Shown here piece by piece: positions 10,253-19,895 of a DNA stretch of 32,754 nucleotides (position 1 is the stretch's first letter; each line of letters starts with the position of its first letter). Source of the stretch: Candidatus Bathyarchaeota archaeon (GTDB taxonomy: Archaea; Thermoproteota; Bathyarchaeia; Bathyarchaeales; SOJC01); assembly GCA_004376645.1 (NCBI GenBank), contig SOJC01000040.1, positions 1 through 32,754 of the forward strand. The letters run 5' to 3'. A program made the position numbers and the translations under genes. Below the pieces are notes generated by a model. It had not been told where the DNA came from and ran no database searches. It saw only the letters and a list, made by a program, of their open reading frames with translations.

Positions 10253-11210
10253 CCAAAACCAGACAAGATCCTTGAGTGTGGCTAAGTTGGGGGTCAATCT
10301 TCAAATTTTAGGAAAAACGGCTATTCCTCGACTTGCACCGAAGCTCAACATCTCACCAGAGATCCCGGAAAGCCGTTTTCTATATGATATGAACATGAAG
10401 GAATTCGATGAAGTTGTTAGAAACGTTGAAAGAGTCTTGAAGGTGATTCTTGAAAAGGCTGATGTATCTTGGTGGGACATCTACCTTAACTCAGATATTG
10501 GAATGGAGAGGATAGCCTTGGCAAAGGAGATGGAATTGGATGATCAGGACATAGTTCTCGACGTAGGATGTGGCAGAGGATACTTCTCAATTGCAGCCGC
10601 AACAGAATCCAAATCCGTAGTTGGAATAGATTTGATGAATGGAAGTGGACGCGCAAATTGGTGGAGTAATTTCTACGAAGGTATGCATGAGCTGAACTTA
10701 GCTGACAGAGTGTCAGGTCTAAAGTCTAGCGCCACTCTTACACCTTTCAAATCTTCCAGGTTCACTGTGGCAGCCGTCGTACATTCAATCAGGAATTTCC
10801 AAAACAAAGAAACCATCAAAGCAGCGTTGAAGGAAATGAAACGTGTAGTCGTCAAAGGAGGAAGTGTAATACTAGCTGAGAACATCCCAACCCCACGCAA
10901 TAAAGCCCAAGAAGCCCACCTGCAAATGTTCAACTGCAAAGTGAAATACGCCACAGGGGAATTATCCTATCCACAGAAAGAAGAGTTGATAGAATGGTTT
11001 CAAAAAGTAGGATTCCGCGGAATCGAAATCAAAGAACTCAACTATAACTTGATTGCTACGCCACCACTTTTCTGCCTCGACTATTACCTCTCACCACTAT
11101 CAGAAATCCAGAAACACAATGCTAGGGCAGCCTATGACCAAGCAATTAGCATGATCCACACATGGGGTGAGACGTCACCACCGACCCTTCTAGTAAAAGC
11201 AAGAAAATAA
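10230..11210 (+). CDS. SAM-dependent methyltransferase (class I)
   Basis: VLDVGCGRGYFSIAAATESKSVVGIDLM motif I and II; later EMKRVVVKGGSVILAENIP. True start may be TTG 10272 or GTG 10278. Confidence 0.85.
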   Translation: MQQSWKNDQNQTRSLSVAKLGVNLQILGKTAIPRLAPKLNISPEIPESRFLYDMNMKEFDEVVRNVERVLKVILEKADVSWWDIYLNSDIGMERIALAKEMELDDQDIVLDVGCGRGYFSIAAATESKSVVGIDLMNGSGRANWWSNFYEGMHELNLADRVSGLKSSATLTPFKSSRFTVAAVVHSIRNFQNKETIKAALKEMKRVVVKGGSVILAENIPTPRNKAQEAHLQMFNCKVKYATGELSYPQKEELIEWFQKVGFRGIEIKELNYNLIATPPLFCLDYYLSPLSEIQKHNARAAYDQAISMIHTWGETSPPTLLVKARK

Positions 11211-11333
11211 TCTGATCCATTCTGCAATCAGGAGATGCACGAAGCGAGGGAGTATGAACTTCATGCAGCGTGCCGAGAGTTCTAAAAAGGGCAGTGGAAC
11301 CTTTTAAAGGACAGTTCTAAGAATTGTTCAGCG

Positions 11334-12050
11334 GTGAGAAACTTGGTTCTACCAGCAAAGATCTTCGAGATAAAAGAAGAAGCCGATCTTGGCTTAATCA
11401 TCTCCAAATTGAAAGATTTCAGAGAAGAAGAATCTTGCAGGACTGAGAATGGAGAGACCATAAATCTCCTGTCAGAGATCCTTGACCTCAAACAGGAAGA
11501 GGGCTCAGTATCAGGAGTCTTCAGCAAAGATTTCATACAGAGACGCTACTACAAACGCGAACTAATCGAGGCTCCCATCACAGAGGAATCCCCCTTCTGG
11601 ATAAAAACCTTCAAGAACAAAGTCTTCATCATCGTATCCGCACCATCCGTAGCAAGGGGAGTAAAGAAACTCCTCACAAACTACGTAGCCAACAAACTTA
11701 GCAAAGTCCTTTTCATCCTAAAAGGCTCGATCATAGAAGTGAAAATCTCACATGAAACCCTCAAAGAACTTCACGAGTCAAACCCACAAGCAACAAAGCT
11801 AATCTGGTTTGACCAAGTTGACCTACCTGGCGTAGAGAAGCTTTGCTTAGCCGGGTCAGACCTCGCCGACTCGGAACTCTATCAAGACTACCTCAAACAC
11901 GGAAAGATATGGTATGTCGTCTTCGGAGTCCACAAACGTGGAATCGTCGTCGGAATCACAAGAAATTGCGTTGTAACCCTTTTCAGCAAAAGCAGCGCAG
12001 ACGACTTCATCGACTATATCCTAAAAGACCTACTGATACTTGTAGAATAA
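11334..12050 (+). CDS. Hypothetical protein (238 aa)
   Basis: Complete ORF with coherent codon use; C-terminal GKIWYVVFGVHKRGIVVGITRNCVVTLFSKSSADDFIDYI. No family recognised. Confidence 0.65.
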   Translation: MRNLVLPAKIFEIKEEADLGLIISKLKDFREEESCRTENGETINLLSEILDLKQEEGSVSGVFSKDFIQRRYYKRELIEAPITEESPFWIKTFKNKVFIIVSAPSVARGVKKLLTNYVANKLSKVLFILKGSIIEVKISHETLKELHESNPQATKLIWFDQVDLPGVEKLCLAGSDLADSELYQDYLKHGKIWYVVFGVHKRGIVVGITRNCVVTLFSKSSADDFIDYILKDLLILVE

Positions 12051-12297
12051 CCTTAGATCATAACTCAACAACCACCCGCGATGCATGCAGATACCTAGCA
12101 TGGATCTAGAGACAATGGCAAAAGCTCTTGAAATATCAATTAGGGTGACAATCATAAACCTGTAACCCGACAGTCTCCTTCTCATTTGCCACTATATGAT
12201 TGCAAGCTAATGCCCAACGTAGAATCCACGATTGATCCACAACGAATCTCCTTGGAGCTAAACATCACTACTTAACGATTACAGAGACTCTTAACGA

Positions 12298-12312
12298 GTA
12301 TATTATAAACAG
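12298..12312 (+). promoter_or_regulatory. Candidate TATA element upstream of the NurA/HerA genes
   Basis: AGTATATTATAAACA about 60-70 bp upstream of ATG 12372; GGTGA Shine-Dalgarno-like at about 12363. Confidence 0.4.
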
Positions 12313-12371
12313 AAAGCTGATTCTAACTGTTTTAAGGCAAATCATTCTCTCTTAAAGAAACCGGTGACGAT

Positions 12372-14285
12372 ATGTCCTCAACTTCGCTCGGTAACACAGT
12401 GAGGAGAACAAGCGAACTGCTCAGAAAAGGTGCGGCTGAACAGATCTTGGAATATGAGAGACGCAAAAAACCTCTGCAGGCTCTCTATGAATGTTTCATA
12501 TCAGAACATATTGTGTCCAACTTCAGCAATCAAAGAGCGTACGAAACTGCTCAGGACTTCTTCGGCTCCCCCTCCATCAGCTTCGCTGCCATCGATGGCA
12601 CAATGTACGTTCGCCCCCTCTACGACCTGATAATATTCTTTGGTGGAGCTTACGCATCCACAGGATCAATCACATTTACCCCAACTTCCTTACCAACCAT
12701 CCAATACGACGCAAAAACAATTGAGAAAGGCGCAGGAATCTCCAGTGTCGTCCCCGTCTACATCAGTGAAGTTCCAGACATCGACCAGACGTTCTTTAGC
12801 GAAGAACAGCCTGGCGAAATCGCAACCAACAAACCGTTACAAGACAGTGCCATAATAAGCAACACTACAATTGCCAATTGGATAATGTCCTTCGCCGAAT
12901 ACTATCTAGCCTACAGATTCGCCACCGATCAAAGCCAAAACTTACATGTTATACTCTTAGATAGAAGCCTCTCCAACGAGCTAGCTAGCCTTCTCTATGA
13001 CACTTCAAAGAGAGAATTGTGGGAATCCAGATGCACCCTAATCGGCTACAGAATCAACAACACGACCATAGACCGCAACGATCTCTCTCTCGGACGGCAC
13101 CGTCTTCAAAACTATAAATTGAATATCCCTCCTCCAAGAGGTGTCTACCTCAACTCTGCGATATTTGACCTAATTCGAGAGAAAGGCCCCATTCAAAAAA
13201 GTCAGATCCTGCAGAATCTGAAAATAACAGATAATGAAAGAGCGAGAAGGGTAGGAAGATACCTCACAAGGTTAATGAGTGAAAAGATCATTTTGGAAAG
13301 AGACCACACATACGTTATCTCGGAGAAATACGCGACAACATGGCCAAGACTCAAGAAACTAGTTGACATAATAGGCAACCGTCTCTTCTATGGCAAAGGA
13401 ACTGAATCCACTTCTTCGAGCAACCTTCTAAAGATTAAGAAAGAAGGCAAAGACTATTGGCTCACAACCTTGGACATTGCCTTCCTTACTCTCTTCACTT
13501 TCCAGATGCTAATCGAAGAGTGTTGGAGAAGAAAAATCCTACTCGTGGGCATAACGAAGGACACTGCGGCCAGAGATATGAAACGTCAACTCATCCCAAT
13601 TCTCCACAGGAAAGGCCTGCTGAATCTGACCCGACCTACGGAGTTGTATAGGGATCTTCCTAATACTGACAGAATGATACTTCAATCCATCAGCCTTTTC
13701 AACCCTGAGAAAGTCAAAATCCCGTGGGCGCTGGCTGAGTATGACTCAGCCTTTCGCACTATGGTTCCTGACAATCAGGATTGTGGAGACTATGTGCTAG
13801 GGACAATCAAGAATCGGATAAGCCTTGAGAGGACCTTTCTGAAGACTTACATACAACTGGCACAAGCGAAGAAAGACCCTCTACTACGTAGCAACGTTCT
13901 TCTCATCGACCGGCTTGCATACTCACACTATGACGATGAATCAGAGGTAACCTTTCAGTTCTGGAACAAATTCGATAGTGCACGCGAGCCCCTTGAAGTG
14001 ATAATCTACAAGAACAAGACAACACCTAATCAGATCCAGAACTTAACAATGACAATTCTTCACGCTATGACACCATCAAGCATACCCGAAGCCTTCGGCC
14101 ATAACAAACCTCTCTTCATCGCCGACAAGATTGCCAAGTGGCATTATGGCCAATTCAAACGGATCGCAGACACAACAGCAATATGGATCCTCAACAATCA
14201 TAAATTAAGAAAGTTCGTATTTTACATGAGCACATTCAGAGAAAGGAGAGCCACAATTGAAGCAACAAGAAGAAGAGCAGTATAA
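12372..14285 (+). CDS. nurA: NurA-domain nuclease, long form with internal winged-helix-like insert
   Basis: SISFAAIDGTMYVRPLYDLIIFFGGAYAST (IDG motif), VILLDRSLSNEL (second Asp motif), C-terminal PEAFGHNKPLFIADKIAKW typical of NurA. Insert: IFDLIREKGPIQKSQILQNLKITDNERARRVGRYLTRLMSEKIILERDHTYVIS. Confidence 0.75.
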   Translation: MSSTSLGNTVRRTSELLRKGAAEQILEYERRKKPLQALYECFISEHIVSNFSNQRAYETAQDFFGSPSISFAAIDGTMYVRPLYDLIIFFGGAYASTGSITFTPTSLPTIQYDAKTIEKGAGISSVVPVYISEVPDIDQTFFSEEQPGEIATNKPLQDSAIISNTTIANWIMSFAEYYLAYRFATDQSQNLHVILLDRSLSNELASLLYDTSKRELWESRCTLIGYRINNTTIDRNDLSLGRHRLQNYKLNIPPPRGVYLNSAIFDLIREKGPIQKSQILQNLKITDNERARRVGRYLTRLMSEKIILERDHTYVISEKYATTWPRLKKLVDIIGNRLFYGKGTESTSSSNLLKIKKEGKDYWLTTLDIAFLTLFTFQMLIEECWRRKILLVGITKDTAARDMKRQLIPILHRKGLLNLTRPTELYRDLPNTDRMILQSISLFNPEKVKIPWALAEYDSAFRTMVPDNQDCGDYVLGTIKNRISLERTFLKTYIQLAQAKKDPLLRSNVLLIDRLAYSHYDDESEVTFQFWNKFDSAREPLEVIIYKNKTTPNQIQNLTMTILHAMTPSSIPEAFGHNKPLFIADKIAKWHYGQFKRIADTTAIWILNNHKLRKFVFYMSTFRERRATIEATRRRAV

Positions 14286-16146
14286 GGAAGCTTGCTTCAC
14301 AGACTTCAACGGGAAGTTCCACGCCCGGTTGATCAATGTCTTCCCCCGCCAACTCGGCAGTTCAAAAGACTCCAGATTCTCAGGTATAAGTTCAAGGTAC
14401 GAAGCCCGAATAAAGGTGGAATACCAAAAAGACCTCATGGGGCTACTAGAAGAAGGGATGCTTCTAGCCATTCCCAACTTCAAAAAAACTGAACCTGACT
14501 TTGAAAGGTTCACTCTAGTAGAGATCAGCAGGGTCTGGCCTGAACATTTCGGCTTAAAGGGACTCTCAGATCACAGCTACTACCCAATGTTATTCGAAAT
14601 TATAGAACAGTCAGAAGCAGATTGGCAAACCAACGATAAGGCCACAATGGTCATACAGATAAGTGCCATCCCAATAAATTACGACCTCACGATCCACTCC
14701 AATGGCAACTGCAAATTCACCAAAGGCTTTAGCTATCCAATAATAGCCAGCTCGGCCTACATCCTCAACAGCAGCCTGATAAATCACATGTATAATCAGA
14801 GGATAACCGAAAAAATCGCCACAGTCCCCATTGAAACAACACAGAATGCAAAACAAGATCCTCGATTAGGCACAGTGAGAATGTTCCAAACGAGCGAGAA
14901 GGCAATTCCAATCTATATAGATTTCGAAAACCTTTCACGTCATCATTTCGGCGTCTTCGCTTTCACCGGAGGCGGCAAGAGCAATCTCATGTCAAACATC
15001 CTCAGACGCATCCTCCTCCACACTAAAGATACAAAGATCATCATCTTTGACATAAGCTGTGAATACGTCTTCCTGCTCCTTGACATTCTCTCAGATCCCT
15101 CGATCCCTTCAAAAGTAATTCTTGAACGCAGAATCGACTCTATGGAGCAATTCTTCAATTCCATAGTGAAGCCCAGAGAATACGAAACCGACAAGAGAAT
15201 TAACAAAGGGCTGCAAAAAATCATGGATCAAGGTAAACTTTCATACTACACAAAACCCAAACAGAAAGTTCCCACCTACACTGGGTTTATCAAAGACTTG
15301 GAAAACCAAAGAAGAGAAAATTTCAGCAAACCCCACTACATAAATGCGATCGACCAAATCGGCGACGCCGTCCTCAAATACGTGGATCAACACGCCCTCA
15401 GCGAAAACCAAGAAGTTGATGAGGAATTCATTCGCTACATAGACTCTACAGCTGCAGAGACCGTTCAAACATTCAAAGTCCACGAAAAAAGCGGGCTATA
15501 CGCCTGGGCTACAACAAGAAATGCTCTACTCGATCTGATAAAGAAAGCTCAAGCAGAAGAGCAGAAAGAAGTTGGCGGACTGACAGTAGACAAAATATGT
15601 GGCTTCCTTGAAGGGGCGACAAGACTCGTCTGTGTTTCCATCGCAGATCCCTTCACGATAAAAGAGCTTGCAATAACCCTTACTGGAAATTTGATAGCTC
15701 GGCGAAAGCGAAGATTCCAAATCAAACCCTACATCCTCTTCGTGTTCGATGAAGCCCAAGAATTCATTCCAGACCTAGGAGGCTCCACAGGCATAGACAA
15801 AAAATGCAGCAAACAAGTTGAAACGTTGCTCAGGCAAGGACGTAAATATGGGCTGGGCGCATGCATTGCCACCCAAAGAATCGCCTACCTCAACACCAAT
15901 GCCCTCCAGCAACTCCACACATATTTTGTAGGCACATTACCTAGACCATACGATCGAGCCCTCGTGAGCAACACATTCATGATAGATCAAGGCATACTGG
16001 AAAAAACTCTTGAATTCGCGCCTGGCGAATGGCTGCTATCAAGCTTCACGGCAACTGGAATAGAGAACGTTCCCATATTCATCCAAGCAGACAACGCCCA
16101 AAACGAAATCAACAATTTCCTCTCAGCCAACAACCATCAATTGTAA
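14257..16146 (+). CDS. herA: HerA-type FtsK/HerA superfamily ATPase
   Basis: FAFTGGGKSNLMSNILRRIL Walker A, YILFVFDEAQEFIPD Walker B, TLLRQGRKYGLGACIATQRIAYLNTNALQQLHTYFVGTLPRPYDRALVS. TTG start overlaps the NurA ORF by 29 nt. Confidence 0.88.
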   Translation: MKQQEEEQYKEACFTDFNGKFHARLINVFPRQLGSSKDSRFSGISSRYEARIKVEYQKDLMGLLEEGMLLAIPNFKKTEPDFERFTLVEISRVWPEHFGLKGLSDHSYYPMLFEIIEQSEADWQTNDKATMVIQISAIPINYDLTIHSNGNCKFTKGFSYPIIASSAYILNSSLINHMYNQRITEKIATVPIETTQNAKQDPRLGTVRMFQTSEKAIPIYIDFENLSRHHFGVFAFTGGGKSNLMSNILRRILLHTKDTKIIIFDISCEYVFLLLDILSDPSIPSKVILERRIDSMEQFFNSIVKPREYETDKRINKGLQKIMDQGKLSYYTKPKQKVPTYTGFIKDLENQRRENFSKPHYINAIDQIGDAVLKYVDQHALSENQEVDEEFIRYIDSTAAETVQTFKVHEKSGLYAWATTRNALLDLIKKAQAEEQKEVGGLTVDKICGFLEGATRLVCVSIADPFTIKELAITLTGNLIARRKRRFQIKPYILFVFDEAQEFIPDLGGSTGIDKKCSKQVETLLRQGRKYGLGACIATQRIAYLNTNALQQLHTYFVGTLPRPYDRALVSNTFMIDQGILEKTLEFAPGEWLLSSFTATGIENVPIFIQADNAQNEINNFLSANNHQL

Positions 16147-16175
16147 CTCCAATCAGACAGCTGCAGTGTCAAAAA

Positions 16176-17126
16176 ATGCCTAACCCAACTCTTCCGCACA
16201 GCTGCATCTTGTTCATAGGACACGTCTCAACAGACAAAATTGAGAACATCAACGGAACAAGAACACAACCTGGAGGAGCCGCTCTATACGCTGCCATCGC
16301 CGCAAAGGCACTCAACGCTAGACCCGCGATAGTTTCAGCTATAGGCAAAGACTTCCCCTTCAAAGATTCCTTCTTAGGACTCGATTCCGCAAGCGTCAAG
16401 ACACTGAACATGCCAACTGCAAGATTCCACATCCGCTACAACCGAAGGTGGGAAGCCAATTACCTCCAAGTCAACATTGGAGCTGGAAGCAAGATTAGTT
16501 CCTCAATGATACCGTCAAGGCTTCTAATGCCTCAAAACCTGGTACACCTGTCACCGATGAAGCCCACGAAAGTCGCGAGAATCGTGGAGAACATCAGAAG
16601 AAGAGCCTCCAAAGTCAAGATATCAATGAGCACTTGGATTGGATATATGAAAGTGGCGAGACAAAGAAGATTACTTGCCAAGCTTGCTTCACAAGTCGAC
16701 TTCTTCATACTTAACGAGTTTGAAGCCAAAGCCCTTTCTCAAACAGATACTCTCCCCTTCGCACTAGAACGAATAAAAACTCGAAGACTGATAGTGACGA
16801 TGGGGAAACTGGGCGCCATAATGAGTGGTCCAGACATCGAACCTCAAATGGTTCCGGCTCTAAGCATCCCCACTGGCAAGGTAGTGGATACAACTGGAGC
16901 AGGAGATACGTGGCAAGGGGCCTTCTTAGCATCCTACCATATGACTAATGACCTGCTAAAATCTGTCACTGTGGCTTCAATAATCTCAAGCATAAAGTGC
17001 TCTCAATGGGGATTCAAAGCTATAGAAGGACTGAACTTCAAGAAGCCAGCAGACGTGATCTCTTATGTGCTTGCACTTAAGGAAGGGTGGATGCAGAAGA
17101 GAATCACAGATTTCGCCAAGATGTAA
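16176..17126 (+). CDS. PfkB/ribokinase family carbohydrate kinase
   Basis: CILFIGHVSTDKIE, GGAALYAAIAAKALN and the PfkB signature VVDTTGAGDTWQGAFLASY. ATG 16176 chosen because upstream codons are out-of-frame HerA sequence. Confidence 0.88.
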   Translation: MPNPTLPHSCILFIGHVSTDKIENINGTRTQPGGAALYAAIAAKALNARPAIVSAIGKDFPFKDSFLGLDSASVKTLNMPTARFHIRYNRRWEANYLQVNIGAGSKISSSMIPSRLLMPQNLVHLSPMKPTKVARIVENIRRRASKVKISMSTWIGYMKVARQRRLLAKLASQVDFFILNEFEAKALSQTDTLPFALERIKTRRLIVTMGKLGAIMSGPDIEPQMVPALSIPTGKVVDTTGAGDTWQGAFLASYHMTNDLLKSVTVASIISSIKCSQWGFKAIEGLNFKKPADVISYVLALKEGWMQKRITDFAKM

Positions 17127-17131
17127 CATTC

Positions 17132-17293
17132 TTAGCTTCTTTGATGTCGGATCCACTGTATTGTTTTCCATGCCAGGTAGATGATGAGCACTATCGCCAC
17201 CAGCTGGAACGTATCCTTTGCGTAGAACCAAACGACTACAAGAGCTATAATTACTGAGACGAGCGTTATCAGGTAAGCCAGTAAATCCTTCAT
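17132..17293 (-). CDS. Small membrane protein (53 aa)
   Basis: Minus strand reads MKDLLAYLITLVSVIIALVVVWFYAKDTFQLVAIVLIIYLAWKTIQWIRHQRS*; two hydrophobic stretches, tail-to-tail with the PfkB gene. Confidence 0.5.
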   Translation of the reverse strand: MKDLLAYLITLVSVIIALVVVWFYAKDTFQLVAIVLIIYLAWKTIQWIRHQRS

Positions 17294-17338
17294 ATTAAAG
17301 TCTTCCAAGTTGACAATTTATAACTCTTCACGTCATAC

Positions 17339-19651
17339 CTAAAGATTTGGGAGGAAATGGGTGAGTTTTGTGGGTTGATAGCCCCTGATTGCGTCGTAAA
17401 CGTCTTTAGTTGAATAGCTAAAGGGACTCAAAATGTTTGAGGCAGCTGAATAGAGGAGTAGGAGGTATTTTCTAACATCAGAGTTTGTTCCGTCTTCAAT
17501 CAATTCTTCCGCTCTCACCCTTCGGTTATATCTCTTATTTTCCGCACTTGTAAAGACGAATCTAACACTCTTTCCAGCGGATACCTCAACACCTTCCTTC
17601 AAGAGTTGCTCGGCAGCGATTACTTGACTAACTCTCTGTTTGTAGTCTTCCAGATTCTTAGAGAGTCGTTTAGTGACGACTAAATCCCAAATTGGAACTT
17701 CTCCACTTAGCAGCCTGCTTCTGTATTCCTTAACCACGTTCAAAGCATCAGGTATCTTCACAATGACCCCTTTAGAGTCTCCAGCTGCAGCTAACGCTTT
17801 GATCATCGCCATCTGAGCGTCATACACAAACTTCGGAGTATCCCTCCTCCTAACCTCTAGACCCCTGACCTTAATTCTGCCATCTTCTTTTACACCGTAG
17901 TAACGATTTAACACGGCAACATTAGGGTGCTGTTTAGAAGGGAGGAAAACTATCCATCTGTATCTGCCTTCAAAATTTAAAGACACCCCAGTTACCTCAC
18001 TTATCTCCTTACACAAACTGACGTATTCCTGAACTGTTGCATCTTCCTTCTTCAGCCACAACGAATCGACGATGCCGTGGATGACGCTGAATCCTCTCTC
18101 TTCCGCCATGTGAGCAGCCTCTAAAAAAACATGCCTGCCAAAGGCGCAAACACTAATATGTCCGTCAACAGTGCCAAATTTAGCGTTTCTATATCCGAGA
18201 TAGCCAAAACATGTTACTAGAATCCACTTAAGCGCGCCTTGGCGCCTCTCGTAAACTTCCCTTAACTTCGCATCCTTAGCTTGTCGCATCAACTCTTTGT
18301 AACGCTGTCTCTTCGCAATTACAAACTTCAGGGTCTTCGGTATAATTCCCTCTCGTTTCTCGCAGATATTATAGTTGAGTTCTGGTACACGTAAAGTTGA
18401 GGTTGGGCAACACTTGCAGAGAACAGTCTCGGCTGAGATGTTGTTTTTCGCCATCAAAAAAGGGTACATTGATGAAAAATCTACTTCTCCAACTTGATCA
18501 TGGATGCCCATTCTGGGTTCGTAAACGAAGCCACCTCGATCTCCAACTAGCAATTCATAAGCTGATTTAAAAGCCTCTGGAACCCGTTTGTTCCTGGGAA
18601 TTAAGATGCCATTTTTTATGGCTTGGAAAAGCTGGAGGGAAGTCATGCTTGAGCCTATTGAAGAGCGAGAAGCCCTATGCAAGGGTACTCTGCAGGTTCT
18701 AGCAACCTCGATGAGCCCTTCTATACCACATTCAACGAGAATGAAAGTGTTATTCACGTCGATGTGGATTCTGCCATAGAGCCTCCTCGTTGGAGCCCTA
18801 AAGTAGGTTCTGCCATAAGAAAAGTAGGTTTTTCCTTTTCTGTGCCTAGCAACAAGGGGCACATTCTCTCTGCTAAGAACAAACCTGTCTAAAACTCCGT
18901 TAATCGTAGCCCTTCTTGCAAGGTAAGGAAAGATATGTGAATCTCCACCTCTGGTGAGTAAGATGTCTGGATCAAGTTCTCTAACAACTTCTATGAGTTG
19001 TAACAGTTTCTCTTTCTCGTCGCCAGAGGCTATGATAATGGCTTCATCATCTTGAGAAACTGTCACCTCCTTTACAGGATCGTGGAAGCTCGCTATCTTT
19101 TTCTTCTTAGCGACATCTACGTTGATCTTCATAATTCGTAAAGGTGGAATCGAATAGTCAACGCTTTCCACACTGTCTAAGAGACGATATCTTAGTTCTT
19201 GCTTTTCAACTTCGATTTCGGCAAAAGCGAGAGGGAAAATATCCTTGTTGTAAAGATAAGATTGGGTGCTTTGCAAATCGCAGTTATACACTTGAAATCG
19301 TAAGTATCTGCCAATCTCTAAGATTTCATGTACAAAGAACGGGACTCTCCTGCAATCTTTTAATTCAACCTCCAGCACTTTCGACTTTTCAATGTCGGTT
19401 GGACTAACATATCTGTAGACGAACTCAAATGAAGCTATGGATTTATCTAAGAAGAAACGGGTTGAGAGTCTCTCCAAATCCACTACGTTGCCAGAAATGT
19501 AGATTTTAGGCTTGAACTTATCTACGAATCGTATTCTCTCCCCATTCTTAGTGATAACCCAAATGCTCATCTGCCCAAAAGCTGAAGGGTAGATGTCGAA
19601 TATCCAGCCTTCTACATGTTTAGGGTTGGCTGTGTTGCTTTCTAACTGCAT
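17339..19651 (-). CDS. Family B DNA polymerase, PolB2-like divergent/inactivated clade
   Basis: VDFSSMYPFLMAKNNIS motif A; AKRQRYKELMRQAKD...RRQGALKWILVTCFGYLGYRNAKFG motif B region; VIHGIVDSLWLKK motif C region. Exo I region reads LRIMKINVDVA without DxE. Confidence 0.88.
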   Translation of the reverse strand: MQLESNTANPKHVEGWIFDIYPSAFGQMSIWVITKNGERIRFVDKFKPKIYISGNVVDLERLSTRFFLDKSIASFEFVYRYVSPTDIEKSKVLEVELKDCRRVPFFVHEILEIGRYLRFQVYNCDLQSTQSYLYNKDIFPLAFAEIEVEKQELRYRLLDSVESVDYSIPPLRIMKINVDVAKKKKIASFHDPVKEVTVSQDDEAIIIASGDEKEKLLQLIEVVRELDPDILLTRGGDSHIFPYLARRATINGVLDRFVLSRENVPLVARHRKGKTYFSYGRTYFRAPTRRLYGRIHIDVNNTFILVECGIEGLIEVARTCRVPLHRASRSSIGSSMTSLQLFQAIKNGILIPRNKRVPEAFKSAYELLVGDRGGFVYEPRMGIHDQVGEVDFSSMYPFLMAKNNISAETVLCKCCPTSTLRVPELNYNICEKREGIIPKTLKFVIAKRQRYKELMRQAKDAKLREVYERRQGALKWILVTCFGYLGYRNAKFGTVDGHISVCAFGRHVFLEAAHMAEERGFSVIHGIVDSLWLKKEDATVQEYVSLCKEISEVTGVSLNFEGRYRWIVFLPSKQHPNVAVLNRYYGVKEDGRIKVRGLEVRRRDTPKFVYDAQMAMIKALAAAGDSKGVIVKIPDALNVVKEYRSRLLSGEVPIWDLVVTKRLSKNLEDYKQRVSQVIAAEQLLKEGVEVSAGKSVRFVFTSAENKRYNRRVRAEELIEDGTNSDVRKYLLLLYSAASNILSPFSYSTKDVYDAIRGYQPTKLTHFLPNL

Positions 19652-19895
19652 CTAACTCTTTCTCTATTCTGTTCAGCATCTTCTGTTGATGTAAGAGAAT
19701 TGAGAGGATCATGGGCTCGAAGATAATAGGGCGCGTGGCGTTACTTCCTGCAGACGCGTAGCTTCTACATGCATCCATTAGATGATCAAAAGCCTTTCTG
19801 TCTTCTCTGCGTAAGGCTCTTGCAAATCCATTCCACTTCAGTAATTCTCTATCTAATGCTATTCGATAGGACTCCACGGTTTTTCCCATGTTCAC
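19620..19895 (-). CDS. Small helical protein of the PolB2-like cassette (91 aa)
   Basis: ORF overlaps the RecA-like ORF by 4 nt (ATGA-type) and the polymerase ORF by 32 nt: MNMGKTVESYRIALDRELLKWNGFARALRREDRKAFDHLMDACR...FEPMILSILLHQQKMLNRIEKELDAV. Confidence 0.75.
   Translation of the reverse strand: MNMGKTVESYRIALDRELLKWNGFARALRREDRKAFDHLMDACRSYASAGSNATRPIIFEPMILSILLHQQKMLNRIEKELDAVRKQHSQP

Noticed and set aside
12491-12855. Plus-strand ORFs inside the NurA gene
   Set aside because: Shadow ORFs in alternative frames of a well-supported CDS with no domain signal.
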